Positions 22,226-30,798 of a stretch of DNA of 64,000 nucleotides are shown here, piece after piece. Every line of letters begins with the position of its first letter. The first letter of the stretch is position 1. This DNA is from Denitrificimonas halotolerans (GTDB lineage: Bacteria; Pseudomonadota; Gammaproteobacteria; Pseudomonadales; Pseudomonadaceae), in contig NZ_JAXIVU010000014.1 of the NCBI RefSeq assembly GCF_034259425.1, forward strand, positions 3,499 through 67,498. Direction: 5' to 3'. The position numbers were made by a program, and so were the translations under genes. Under the pieces are notes generated by a model that worked only from the letters and a program-made list of their open reading frames with translations, did not search any database and was not told the origin of the DNA.

Positions 22226-23590
22226 ATGACTCAAACAATAAATATTATGCCTCTAAGTAACGAGGGATTTACTGAGAACACCAACTTTCAGGTCTATACC
22301 GACCGTCAGTTAGATAAAATTGAACCGCTGCAAAAACTATCTGAAGAACAGCGTTTTGAAATGCGTGTAGTGGCCAGTGTTTTGCCATTTCGCGTGAATC
22401 AATATGTCATTGATGAACTGATCAACTGGGATGATGTGCCCAATGATCCAATTTTCCAATTGACCTTTCCGCAGCGCGGCATGTTAGAGCCAGCAGACTA
22501 TGACCTGATGGCCCAAGCTTTACGTGATGAGCTGCCGCGTGCAGAAATCACTAAGTTAGCCCGTGAAATTCAAGCGCGCTTGAACCCCCATCCAGCGGGT
22601 CAGCAAGAAATGAACGTGCCAATGCTCGATGGTGAGCCATTGGATGGTATGCAGCACAAATACCGTGAGACGGTATTGTTCTTCCCGAGTCAAGGACAAG
22701 TGTGTCACTCATACTGCACTTTCTGCTTCCGTTGGGCACAGTTTATTGGCGATAAAGAATTGCGTTTTGCTAGTAACGAAGCGGAGTCTTTGCACCGTTA
22801 TTTGACGCAGAACAAAAGCGTTACTGACCTATTAATCACCGGTGGTGACCCGATGGTGATGAAAACTCGCCATGTTGAAAGCTACCTTGAGCCCTTGTTG
22901 CAGCCTGAGCTAGAGCATTTACAAACCATCCGTATTGGTACTAAGGCGTTGACCTTCTGGCCGCAGCGCTTTGTTACTGACGATGATGCAGAAGATTTAC
23001 TCAAGCTATTTAAGAAGCTAGTTGATGCGGGTAAGCATGTGGCAATTATGGCTCACTTTAACCATTGGCGTGAGATGGAGACCCCAATTGTTCGTGAAGC
23101 GATTCGTCGTCTGCGTGCAACAGGTGCGGTGATCCGTGGTCAAGCGCCGTTAGTGCAGCACATTAACGATGATCCTGAAGTGTGGGCACGCTTATGGCGT
23201 ACACAGGTGCGTTTGGGCATCATTCCTTATTACATGTTCGTTGAGCGTGATACCGGTGCTAAGCGTTACTTTGAAGTGCCGCTAGTGCGTGCCTACGAGA
23301 TCTACCGTGAAGCTATTCAGCAAGTGTCAGGCTTGGCGCGTACTGCCCGTGGACCATCCATGAGTGCAGGGCCAGGTAAGGTTGAGATTCAGAGTATTAT
23401 TGAGCTCAATGGCGAGAAAGTGTTTGTTTTACGCTTTATTCAAGGGCGTAACCCTGATTGGGTGCAGAAGACTTTCTTTGCGAAGTATGACGAGAATGCC
23501 ACTTGGTTTGATGACCTTGTGCCAGCATTTGGTGAAGAGAAGTTCTTCTTTACCGATGAGTATAATGCTATGTGTGCCGCTGAAGGCTAA
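22226..23590 (+). CDS. KamA-family radical SAM aminomutase
   Basis: A 454-residue radical SAM, PLP-dependent 2,3-aminomutase. The Fe-S motif is CHSYCTFC (CxxxCxxC, near residues 159-166), followed by LITGGDPMV near residue 205 for SAM binding and the late RTARGPSMSAGPGKVEI region near residue 380. It is longer than EpmB (about 340 residues) and lacks an epmA or efp neighbour. Lysine, glutamate or another amino acid 2,3-aminomutase is therefore more likely than the EF-P modification enzyme; the substrate cannot be read from sequence. No ablB-like acetyltransferase is adjacent. ATG 22226 has GGAGAG upstream; a frame extension to 22187 is not supported. A CA-type AANAANAA site overlaps the first codons (22234-22241). 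A strong terminator follows. Confidence 0.88.
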   Translation: MTQTINIMPLSNEGFTENTNFQVYTDRQLDKIEPLQKLSEEQRFEMRVVASVLPFRVNQYVIDELINWDDVPNDPIFQLTFPQRGMLEPADYDLMAQALRDELPRAEITKLAREIQARLNPHPAGQQEMNVPMLDGEPLDGMQHKYRETVLFFPSQGQVCHSYCTFCFRWAQFIGDKELRFASNEAESLHRYLTQNKSVTDLLITGGDPMVMKTRHVESYLEPLLQPELEHLQTIRIGTKALTFWPQRFVTDDDAEDLLKLFKKLVDAGKHVAIMAHFNHWREMETPIVREAIRRLRATGAVIRGQAPLVQHINDDPEVWARLWRTQVRLGIIPYYMFVERDTGAKRYFEVPLVRAYEIYREAIQQVSGLARTARGPSMSAGPGKVEIQSIIELNGEKVFVLRFIQGRNPDWVQKTFFAKYDENATWFDDLVPAFGEEKFFFTDEYNAMCAAEG

Positions 23591-23597
23591 ACATGAA

Positions 23598-23627
23598 AAC
23601 GCCCGCATCAATATGCGGGCGTTTTTT
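23598..23627 (+). terminator. Rho-independent terminator after kamA
   Basis: AACGCCCGCAT pairs with ATGCGGGCGTT around a three-base loop, followed by a run of T to 23627. On the minus strand the A-rich flank gives a T-tract too, so it can also end argB transcription. Confidence 0.9.
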
Positions 23628-23653
23628 ATGGCTGACTGGTGCTGTTCAGGGCA

Positions 23654-24550
23654 TCAGTTATCTGTAATCAAAGTACCTACCCCGTGATCGGTAAAGATCT
23701 CAAGTAAGACAGCGTTCGGCACACGACCATCGATGATGTGCGCGCTATGAACTCCACCTTGTACCGCGTCTAACGCACAACGAATTTTAGGTAGCATACC
23801 GCCATAAATGGTGCCGTCAGCAATAAGCTCATCCACTTGTGTTGTGGTTAAGCCTGTTAGCACTTTGCCTTGCTTATCCATCAGACCAGCGATGTTAGTA
23901 AGGAGTATCAGTTTCTCTGCATGCAAGGCTTCAGCAACTTTTCCTGCAACTAAGTCAGCATTGATGTTGTAAGACTCGCCGTTTGGGCCCACTCCAATTG
24001 GGGCAATGACTGGAATAAAGTCGCCTTGGACTAGCATGTGCAGCAGGTCTGTGTTGACGCTAGCAACTTCACCCACTTGGCCGATATCAATGATCTCGGG
24101 CTTCTGCATATCTGGATCTTGGCGAGTAACCTTTAGCTTACGCGCACGGATTAAGCGAGCATCTTTACCTGTAAGGCCAATGGCATTACCACCATGGCTG
24201 TTGATCAGGTTAACGATATCTTTGTTCACTTGTCCGCCGAGCACCATTTCTACGACATCCATGGTTTCGTCGTCGGTGACACGCATGCCTTCGATAAACT
24301 GGCTTTCAATATTTAAACGTTTCAGCAAATCGGCAATTTGTGGACCGCCACCGTGGACCACTACAGGGTTAATGCCGACTGCTTTCATTAAAACGATATC
24401 GCGTGCAAAACCCGTTTTAAGCTCTTCGCTTTCCATGGCATTACCGCCATATTTGATCACCAAGGTTTTACCAACAAAACGGCGGATATAAGGTAGGGCC
24501 TCGGACAGTACCTCGGCAACATGCACAGCATCAGCACGATTTAGGTTCAT
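23654..24550 (-). CDS. argB: N-acetylglutamate kinase
   Basis: A 298-residue kinase catalysing the second step of arginine synthesis. KYGGNAM near residue 34, VVHGGGPQI near 66, GQVNKDIVNLINSHGG near 130 and the ATP-site segment near 205-220 fit the arginine-sensitive hexameric type, which has an extra N-terminal helix (ADAVHVAEVLSEALPYIRRF). ATG 24550 is chosen because GGAG lies 9 bases upstream; a TTG at 24559 is in frame. It follows algC after 19 bases in the operon coaBC-dut-algC-argB, as in P. aeruginosa. Confidence 0.96.
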   Translation of the reverse strand: MNLNRADAVHVAEVLSEALPYIRRFVGKTLVIKYGGNAMESEELKTGFARDIVLMKAVGINPVVVHGGGPQIADLLKRLNIESQFIEGMRVTDDETMDVVEMVLGGQVNKDIVNLINSHGGNAIGLTGKDARLIRARKLKVTRQDPDMQKPEIIDIGQVGEVASVNTDLLHMLVQGDFIPVIAPIGVGPNGESYNINADLVAGKVAEALHAEKLILLTNIAGLMDKQGKVLTGLTTTQVDELIADGTIYGGMLPKIRCALDAVQGGVHSAHIIDGRVPNAVLLEIFTDHGVGTLITDN

Positions 24551-24569
24551 CTGTAACAACTCCTATGGA

Positions 24570-25991
24570 TTAAAAAGGTACGTCGAGGTCAGGGGCGATA
24601 GTCAGTAACTGTTGGCGGAACAGGGTGGTGACCTGCTCAAGCGCCTCGGCGGTTTCACCTTCAAAGCGTAAGACCAGCATAGGGGTCGTGTTGGATGCGC
24701 GAATCAGGCCCCAACTGGTATCAAAGTCTGCGCGTACACCATCAAGAGTAGTGAGTGCGGCGCTGCCCCATTGGCCTTCGTTTTGTAGGCGCTCAATAAT
24801 TTTAAACTTGCTTTCTTCGGTGACTTCAACGTTGATTTCGGGGGTAGAAAGGTTGACCGGGAAAGAGGCAAAAACAGTATCAGAATCACGCGCATCTTGG
24901 CTGAGAATTTCTAGCAAGCGTGCAGCAGCGTAAATACCATCATCAAAACCAAACCAGCGTTCCTTGAAGAAAACGTGACCGCTCATTTCTCCTGCTAGGA
25001 GCGCGCCGGTTTCCTTCATTTTTGCTTTAATTAATGAGTGTCCGGTTTTCCACATCAATGGCTTACCGCCGTTGTCACTGATGACTTGTGCGAGACGGCC
25101 GGTGCACTTCACGTCGTAAATAATATCAGCACCAGGGTTGCGAGAGAGGACATCTTTTGCGAAAAGCATCATCAGGTGATCGGAGTAGATGATACGCCCT
25201 TGATTGGTGACTACACCTACGCGATCTGCATCACCGTCAAAGGCAAGACCGACATCGGCATTTTCTTCTTTAACTTTGGCAATCAGCTCCTGCAGGTTTT
25301 CGGGCTTACCTGGGTCTGGATGGTGATTGGGGAAGGTGCCATCGACATCGCAGTACAGTGGAATAATGGTGCAACCCAGTGCTTCTAATAGCTGTGGTCC
25401 AATTACACCACCAACGCCATTGCCGCAGTCAACCACTACGCGCATCGGCTTGTTCAGTTTAATGTCGCCTTTGATGTGCTCCAAATAACGCTGCAGCATG
25501 TCTACAGTGCTGTGACTACCGCTGCCGCTTTCAATGTTTTGTTCGATGATGCGGGTGTAAAGAGCGGTGATACGTTCATTGGATAAGGTGTCGCCAGCCA
25601 CAACGATTTTAAAACCATTATAGTCGGGTGGGTTGTGACTACCGGTGACCATTACGCCAGAGCTGGCGGACAGAACGTTGGTTGCAAAGTACAACACAGG
25701 TGTGGGCACCATACCCAAATCTGTCACATGGCAGCCGCTATCGAGTAGGCCTTGGGTCAATGCTTGCACCATGTTGGGGCCGGAGAGGCGTCCATCACGT
25801 CCGACCACAACCCTGTGTTCGCCTTGTGCGATGCTTTCAGAGCCCACTGCGCGACCAATCCAGTAGGCTGTGTCGCTAGTGAGGGTTTGATCAATGATGC
25901 CGCGAATATCATATGCACGGAAAATACCCGCTGGCACATTTTGTGCTGTGGCAGTGGCGGGAGCTGTGTACTCGGTAGTTAGTCTAGTCAA
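24570..25991 (-). CDS. algC: Phosphomannomutase/phosphoglucomutase AlgC
   Basis: A 473-residue bifunctional hexose-phosphate mutase supplying mannose-1-P and glucose-1-P for LPS core, alginate and rhamnolipid-type sugars. The catalytic phosphoserine motif is GVMVTGSHNPPDYNG near residues 112-126. The metal loop DGDADR is near 251, the sugar loop GEMSGHVFF near 333, and the C-terminal phosphate-binding loop RASNTTPMLVLRFE near 431. The start is uncertain: the family-type N-terminus IFRAYDIRG is preceded only by TTG 25991 or an internal GTG, with no ATG. It is the third gene of the coaBC-dut-algC-argB operon. Confidence 0.95.
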   Translation of the reverse strand: MTRLTTEYTAPATATAQNVPAGIFRAYDIRGIIDQTLTSDTAYWIGRAVGSESIAQGEHRVVVGRDGRLSGPNMVQALTQGLLDSGCHVTDLGMVPTPVLYFATNVLSASSGVMVTGSHNPPDYNGFKIVVAGDTLSNERITALYTRIIEQNIESGSGSHSTVDMLQRYLEHIKGDIKLNKPMRVVVDCGNGVGGVIGPQLLEALGCTIIPLYCDVDGTFPNHHPDPGKPENLQELIAKVKEENADVGLAFDGDADRVGVVTNQGRIIYSDHLMMLFAKDVLSRNPGADIIYDVKCTGRLAQVISDNGGKPLMWKTGHSLIKAKMKETGALLAGEMSGHVFFKERWFGFDDGIYAAARLLEILSQDARDSDTVFASFPVNLSTPEINVEVTEESKFKIIERLQNEGQWGSAALTTLDGVRADFDTSWGLIRASNTTPMLVLRFEGETAEALEQVTTLFRQQLLTIAPDLDVPF

Positions 25992-26032
25992 AATGCAATA
26001 TCCATATGTGATGAGCGTGGAGCTGTGCAGTG

Positions 26033-26488
26033 TTACTGTTGCCCAGTGTGGCCAAAGCCGCCATCGGCGCGCTCGCTTTGAGTGAAACTGTCAGTGATTT
26101 CTAGGCGTGCTTGAATAATCGGCACTAACACCAATTGTGCAATGCGGTCACCGGGTTCAATGGTGAAGACGCTCTCACCTCGGTTCCAGCAGGAAATTTG
26201 TAGCTGGCCCTGATAGTCAGAGTCGATTAAGCCGACTAAGTTGCCCAAAACTATCCCATGTTTATGGCCCAAACCCGAGCGCGGCAGGATCATTGCAGCT
26301 AGCGCTGGATCTTCAATGTAAATGGCTAAACCTGTTGGGATCAGTAGGGTTTGCCCTGGCTCAAGTTGAATCGGTTGTTCCACCATGGCGCGTAAATCGA
26401 GCCCTGCAGAGCCAGCGGTGGCGTATTCAGGGAGTGGGAATTGGGTGCCAAGACGTGGATCGAGGATTTGAGCTTGCAGACGGCGCAT
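26033..26488 (-). CDS. dut: dUTP diphosphatase
   Basis: A 151-residue trimeric dUTPase that hydrolyses dUTP to dUMP. All five motifs are visible: AGSAGLDLRA (near 26-35), PRSGLGHKHG (near 74), GLIDSDYQG (near 87), GDRIAQLV (near 114) and the C-terminal RADGGFGHTG (near 139). It lies 2 bases after coaBC and 41 bases before algC. AAGG lies 8 bases before the ATG. Length is standard for the family. Confidence 0.97.
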   Translation of the reverse strand: MRRLQAQILDPRLGTQFPLPEYATAGSAGLDLRAMVEQPIQLEPGQTLLIPTGLAIYIEDPALAAMILPRSGLGHKHGIVLGNLVGLIDSDYQGQLQISCWNRGESVFTIEPGDRIAQLVLVPIIQARLEITDSFTQSERADGGFGHTGQQ

Positions 26489-26490
26489 AA

Positions 26491-27699
26491 TTAAACCTTG
26501 TTGATATGAGTGGCAATAAAATCAATCAATTGACGAGCAATTTTGCTTTTACTGGTTTGCGAGAAGTTGGTTTGTTGCTGCTGACGGTCAACAATGGTGA
26601 TGGCATTGTCATCGCTGTTAAAGCCAATCGCCGTATTGGACACGTCATTGGCTACAATTAAATCCAGATTTTTATCGCGCAACTTGGTGGTTGCGTATTC
26701 CAACAAGTTTTGAGTTTCTGCAGCAAAACCCACACAGAAAGGGCGATCAGTGCGGCTGGCAATGGTGGCGAGAATATCTGGGTTGCGAATCAGCTTTAAA
26801 GTCATCCCATCTACGCTATTGGGGTCTTTTTTCATTTTTTGTTCAGCGCTGACCTCAGGGCGGTAGTCAGCTACAGCTGCGGCAGCAATCAATACATCGC
26901 AAGGCATGGCTGCTTCGCAGGCAGCAAGCATATCGCGGGCGCTGATGACATTAATGCGTTCGACACGGTCCGGTGTAGGTAAATGCACAGGGCCGCACAC
27001 TAGCGTCACTTTGGCACCGGCTTCCGCGGCAGCCTCAGCTAAGCTAAAGCCCATTTTTCCAGAACTGTGATTGGTGATGTAGCGGACTGGATCAATGGCC
27101 TCTTGGGTGGGGCCGGCTGTGATTAAAATATGTTTGCCAGTCAGTGCTTGGTGGGCAAAAAGATCTGCGGCGTTTTGTGCTAGAACTTCAGGTTCTAACA
27201 TGCGACCTAAACCCACATCACCACAAGCTTGTACACCAGAACCTGGGCCTAATAATTTAAAGCCGCGCTGTTGCAGTGTGCCAGCGTTGGTTTGGGTGGC
27301 TGGATCAGCCCACATGGCTTGATTCATTGCTGGAGCTAGGGCAACCGGAGCGTCAGTAGCTAAAATTAAAGTGGTTAGCAAGTCATTAGCTGAACCCTGG
27401 ACTAAGCGCGCCATGAGGTCGGCCGTACAGGGTGCGATCAAAACTAAATCAGCCCAACGGGCCAACTCAATATGCCCCATGGCGGCCTCTGCTTTCGGGT
27501 CCAACAAGTCAGTATGCACAGGGTTGCCGGATAAGGCCTGCAGGGTTAAAGGGGTGATAAATTCACATGCGCCACGGGTCATTACCACATGCACATCGGC
27601 GCCTAAGTCGCGGAGGCGGCGTACCAGTTCTGCGCTTTTATATGCAGCGATACCACCACCAATGCCAAGAATAATGCGTTTTTGAAACAGCCTTTGCAT
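26491..27699 (-). CDS. coaBC: Bifunctional phosphopantothenoylcysteine decarboxylase/synthetase
   Basis: A 402-residue flavoprotein performing two steps of coenzyme A synthesis. The N-terminal CoaC half has GIGGGIAAYKSAEL, the catalytic His region around MGHIELARWAD and the PAMNQAMW motif near residue 120. The C-terminal CoaB half starts near 185 (ILITAGPTQEAIDPVRYITN) and has the K-x-K-K type MKKD near 285. Gene order coaBC-dut-algC-argB, divergent from radC, matches P. aeruginosa. The start ATG 27699 is the family-like one, but no strong ribosome-binding site is seen. Confidence 0.96.
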   Translation of the reverse strand: MQRLFQKRIILGIGGGIAAYKSAELVRRLRDLGADVHVVMTRGACEFITPLTLQALSGNPVHTDLLDPKAEAAMGHIELARWADLVLIAPCTADLMARLVQGSANDLLTTLILATDAPVALAPAMNQAMWADPATQTNAGTLQQRGFKLLGPGSGVQACGDVGLGRMLEPEVLAQNAADLFAHQALTGKHILITAGPTQEAIDPVRYITNHSSGKMGFSLAEAAAEAGAKVTLVCGPVHLPTPDRVERINVISARDMLAACEAAMPCDVLIAAAAVADYRPEVSAEQKMKKDPNSVDGMTLKLIRNPDILATIASRTDRPFCVGFAAETQNLLEYATTKLRDKNLDLIVANDVSNTAIGFNSDDNAITIVDRQQQQTNFSQTSKSKIARQLIDFIATHINKV

Positions 27700-27868
27700 G
27701 GGTCTGCCTGTTATCTGTAGTTATATTTAATTAAGGGAAATAGCTAAATTACTAATCTTGTCTAAGATAACATAGCAACTATGGTAGAGGCAGTGGTTGA
27801 TCCATATGGATTATTGGAGTGTACGACGCTAGAGCAAGGGTGCTGGCTGGATAAGAAGGAGCTTGTCG

Positions 27869-28543
27869 ATGAGTATGCAAAATTGGCCTGTCAACGAAAG
27901 ACCCCGTGAGCGCTTGTTGGAATATGGTGCAGAAGTGCTGTCCGACGCTGAGTTATTAGCCATTTTTTTACGCACAGGTGTGCGTGGACGCAATGCGGTG
28001 GAATTGGCGAGGGATTTGCTTACGGAATTTGGTGGCTTGCGCCAATTGCTTGAGGCGGATAAAGACAGTTTTACCAAGCATTTAGGTTTAGGTCCGGCAA
28101 AATATTCACAATTACAAGCAGTCTTAGAAATGGGACGGCGACATTTGGCGGCCAGTATTCAACGTGAATCGGCCTTAGAAAGCCCGCAGGCGGTGCGTGA
28201 CTTCCTTAAGGCGAAGTTGCGTCATGAGCCGCATGAGGTTTTTGCATGCCTATTTTTAGATACCAAGCATCGGGTTTTAACCTTTGAAACACTTTTTTAC
28301 GGTACAATAGACGGTGCAAGTGTTTATCCGCGTCAAGTGGTCAAGCGTGCGTTGGCAAATAATGCAGCGGCGGTGATTTTGACGCATAATCACCCCAGTG
28401 GAGTCGCAGAGCCGAGTCAAGCCGATAAAATTCTCACTGAGTGTTTGAAAGAAGCGCTAGCGTTAGTTGATGTTCGAGTCTTGGATCATTTTATAGTGGG
28501 TGACGGTGAGCCGTTATCCATGGTGGAAAATGGCTGGATGTGA
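27869..28543 (+). CDS. radC: RadC family protein (chromosomal copy)
   Basis: A 224-residue protein with the RadC layout. An N-terminal UPF0758/helix-hairpin-helix region (PRERLLEYGAEVLSDAELLAIFLRTG, region about 9-34) is followed by a JAB/MPN metal domain with THNHPSGVAEPSQAD near residue 172. Despite the name, a role in DNA repair is not established. AAGGAG ends 7 bases before ATG 27869, which decides the start. It is divergent from coaBC, as in P. aeruginosa. A shorter relative lies on the island at 12370-12870. Confidence 0.95.
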   Translation: MSMQNWPVNERPRERLLEYGAEVLSDAELLAIFLRTGVRGRNAVELARDLLTEFGGLRQLLEADKDSFTKHLGLGPAKYSQLQAVLEMGRRHLAASIQRESALESPQAVRDFLKAKLRHEPHEVFACLFLDTKHRVLTFETLFYGTIDGASVYPRQVVKRALANNAAAVILTHNHPSGVAEPSQADKILTECLKEALALVDVRVLDHFIVGDGEPLSMVENGWM

Positions 28544-28762
28544 TTCAATGCTAAGAGTAAAAACTTAGAAAAACTGCGGTTTCCTTGCTTCATGGATAAG
28601 ATTCTGGTATAAAGCTCGGCTCGAATCTAAGAGAACCGGTCAATCACTTGAATTATTGAGTGTTGCTGTTGTTCCTTAGCCCAGACTGGGTAATAATATA
28701 CGGGTTATGAAAACCATCATGTTTTTAACGACCTACGAAATCCTATTACGTTCTAAAGCAGC

Positions 28763-28779
28763 CAACCCATGCTGGGTTG
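28763..28779 (+). promoter_or_regulatory. Hairpin in the rpmB leader
   Basis: CAACCCA and TGGGTTG flank a TGC loop, a perfect 7-bp stem 26 bases before the rpmB start. No T-tract follows, so it is a leader structure rather than a terminator. The 262-base gap from radC also holds a TAATAAT that could serve as a -10 element. Confidence 0.4.
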
Positions 28780-28805
28780 AGCATGTGGTTTATGAGGGCT
28801 GAGAT

Positions 28806-29042
28806 ATGTCAAGAGTTTGTCAAGTAACCGGTAAGGGTCCGGTTACAGGGAACAATGTTTCCCACGCTAACAACAAAACCCGTCGCCGTTTCTTACCAAA
28901 CTTGCAGCATCACCGTTTTTGGGTTGAATCCGAAAACCGTTTTGTACGTTTACGTTTATCTGCAAAAGGTATGCGCGTGATCGATAAGCGCGGAATTGAC
29001 ACAGTGCTAAGCGAGCTTCGTGCTCGTGGCGTTAAGGTTTAA
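28806..29042 (+). CDS. rpmB: 50S ribosomal protein L28
   Basis: A 78-residue ribosomal protein. It has the typical start MSRVCQVTGKGPVTGNNVSHANNKTRRRF (region 1-29, recognised as a whole) and end VLSELRARGVKV. It lacks the zinc-binding cysteine pairs of the alternative paralogue type. It forms an operon with rpmG 10 bases downstream, the usual gammaproteobacterial order. A short leader hairpin precedes it. Confidence 0.98.
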   Translation: MSRVCQVTGKGPVTGNNVSHANNKTRRRFLPNLQHHRFWVESENRFVRLRLSAKGMRVIDKRGIDTVLSELRARGVKV

Positions 29043-29052
29043 GGAGAACACC

Positions 29053-29208
29053 ATGCGTGAATTAATCCGTTTAGTGTCAAGTGCTGGTACAGGTCACTTT
29101 TACACTACAGATAAAAACAAGCGTAATACGCCTGATAAGCTGGAAATCAAAAAATTTGATCCAGTTGTGCGTAAGCATGTGATTTACAAGGAAGGCAAAA
29201 TCAAGTAA
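29053..29208 (+). CDS. rpmG: 50S ribosomal protein L33
   Basis: A 51-residue protein, MRELIRLVSSAGTGHFYTTD at the start and HVIYKEGKIK at the end. AAGGAG precedes ATG 29053, which excludes the longer frame from 29020. It lacks the CxxC pairs of zinc-containing L33 forms. A strong terminator follows 20 bases downstream. Confidence 0.98.
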   Translation: MRELIRLVSSAGTGHFYTTDKNKRNTPDKLEIKKFDPVVRKHVIYKEGKIK

Positions 29209-29227
29209 TTGATTGCGCTTCTGAGTA

Positions 29228-29256
29228 TAAAAAACCCGCTATATGCGGGTTTTTTA
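29228..29256 (+). terminator. Rho-independent terminator after rpmG
   Basis: An A-run followed by ACCCGC, loop TATAT, then GCGGGT and TTTTTT. A textbook intrinsic terminator ending the rpmB-rpmG operon. Confidence 0.93.
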
Positions 29257-29392
29257 TTGCCTAATGTTTATATCATGAGCTTAGTAAGGCTGTTCCAAGG
29301 AGGGATGAGCCTTAGACTCTTAGTGCATTTCTTTTTCTCTAGTTCTTCGTATACTGCGGTTGCCCAATAAAAAATAAGCTTTGGAGATTGAG

Positions 29393-29755
29393 ATGTTATT
29401 ACGTGGGTTGAGTTGGTTGATTGGGTTCCAGCTGTTGGGAACTGCATTGAACGTGTTATTTTTTCCAGTGATTCCAGGGCCTATTATCGGGCTGGTGTTG
29501 TTATTTATCTATTTATTAGTACGTGGCAATGTCAGTGCGCCTATTGATGAAGCGGCTGCCAGTTTACTGCGTTACTTACCGCTGTTATTGGTGCCTCCAG
29601 CCATTGGTGTGATGGCCCATGTGGACGATATTCAAGCTGACTTTTGGGCCATTGCCGGTTCTTTAGTACTGTCGTTGGTGATTTCCATGGTAGTTATTGG
29701 TTGGTTGATGCAGCTGTTGATTAACCGTCAGGCACGTAAGAAGGGTGAGCAATGA
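29393..29755 (+). CDS. lrgA: CidA/LrgA family membrane protein
   Basis: A 120-residue holin-like membrane protein with four hydrophobic segments. It has the family phrases LGTALNVLFFPVIPGPIIGLVLL (region about 16-38) and LLRYLPLLLVPPAIGVM near residue 62. CidA/LrgA proteins work with LrgB in export of small metabolites or control of murein hydrolase activity. GGAG lies 6 bases before ATG 29393, which is preferred to the in-frame start at 29381. The stop overlaps the lrgB start (ATGA). Confidence 0.9.
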   Translation: MLLRGLSWLIGFQLLGTALNVLFFPVIPGPIIGLVLLFIYLLVRGNVSAPIDEAAASLLRYLPLLLVPPAIGVMAHVDDIQADFWAIAGSLVLSLVISMVVIGWLMQLLINRQARKKGEQ

Positions 29756-30468
29756 ATCTTGAATGGAAAGCTGCTTTGGATGCTGTTGTACAGCATCCGT
29801 TATTTTTAATTGGTTTGACTCTGGCTGTGTATCAGGTGGCAGTAGCAGCGCACGATAAAACGCGTTGGATTATTTTGCAGCCCTTGCTGGTGTCATCGGC
29901 GATTTTGATTTCTGTTTTGGTCCTGCTAGATATCGAGTATGCGACCTATAAAGAAGGCACTTATTTACTGTCACTTATTTTAGGTCCTGCCACTGTAGCT
30001 TTAGCGGTGCCGTTGTACTTAAATGTGCGCCGAGTGCGGCAAATTTTATGGCCAATTCTGATTACACTGTTTATCGGTGGTTTTTTTGCCACTGTATTAG
30101 GGGTGGCTTTGGCTTGGCTGTTTGGTGCTGAAGAAATGATTTTACAAACCATGGCACCTAAGTCGGTCACTTCGCCGATTGCAATGCTTGTTGCAGAGGA
30201 AATTGGAGGGTCGGCTTCCTTAGCTGCTGTTTTTGTCATGATCACCGGTATTTTAGGTGCCATGTTTGGGGTTGAATTGCTGCGTTTCTTCCGTATTAAC
30301 AGTCCTGAAGCGCAAGGTATGGCGTTGGGAATGATTGCTCATGGGATTGGTACTGCACGGGCCTTGCAGGAGAACGAGGAAACGGGTGCTTTCTCAGCTT
30401 TAGGTATGAGTATGATGGGTGTCTTAACTGCGATTTTGATGCCCTTAGCGGTGGCCTTGATCACTTAA
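29752..30468 (+). CDS. lrgB: LrgB/CidB family membrane protein
   Basis: A 238-residue protein with about seven membrane helices. The conserved LrgB region is LILGPATVALAVPLY near residue 77 and SVTSPIAMLVAEEIGGSASL near residue 139, with GMALGMIAHGIGTARAL near 190. It overlaps lrgA by 4 bases and is its functional partner. The family has been linked to programmed lysis control and, in some bacteria, to pyruvate or glycolate transport; which applies here is unknown. No LytTR-type regulator is adjacent. No clear terminator follows. Confidence 0.92.
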   Translation: MNLEWKAALDAVVQHPLFLIGLTLAVYQVAVAAHDKTRWIILQPLLVSSAILISVLVLLDIEYATYKEGTYLLSLILGPATVALAVPLYLNVRRVRQILWPILITLFIGGFFATVLGVALAWLFGAEEMILQTMAPKSVTSPIAMLVAEEIGGSASLAAVFVMITGILGAMFGVELLRFFRINSPEAQGMALGMIAHGIGTARALQENEETGAFSALGMSMMGVLTAILMPLAVALIT

Positions 30469-30798
30469 ACGGCAATTCAGTCAATGTGGTGAAAAAAGAC
30501 GTTTGGCCAAATACATTGTTGATGCCTCATTGCACAGTTTTGTTCTTAAGAAATTTGCAGTGCGGGCGGCAGTTGCGCTCAATCAAAGGGTCAGATGTAT
30601 TTTGCTCAGTCTGTACGATCTAGAAATATACCCGCAGTGCAAAACAATGCTTAGGCTGGCAGTAAGAGTCATCTGCTATAGACCTTCGTTAACTAGGCTG
30701 TGCAACATCGATGGTGTTGTGAATCGACTGTAGCGCGGGAAAGCTAGCCCCGCAGCATGTTATAATCGGCGAAATTTTGATTAAGGTTGGACGTATTT
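30469..30798. other. 330-bp gap between lrgB and hldE, no gene recognised
   Basis: One 76-codon frame (30503-30733) has no start signal and no family resemblance and is not called. A TATAAT at 30761-30766, 32 bases before hldE, is a likely -10 element, although no good -35 stands before it. A near-inverted pair, GCAGTGCGGG (about 30556) and CCCGCAGTGC (about 30630), could fold but has a mismatch. A small RNA cannot be excluded. Confidence 0.4.

Noticed and set aside
30503..30733. 76-codon plus-strand frame before hldE
   Set aside because: No ribosome-binding site or family resemblance.
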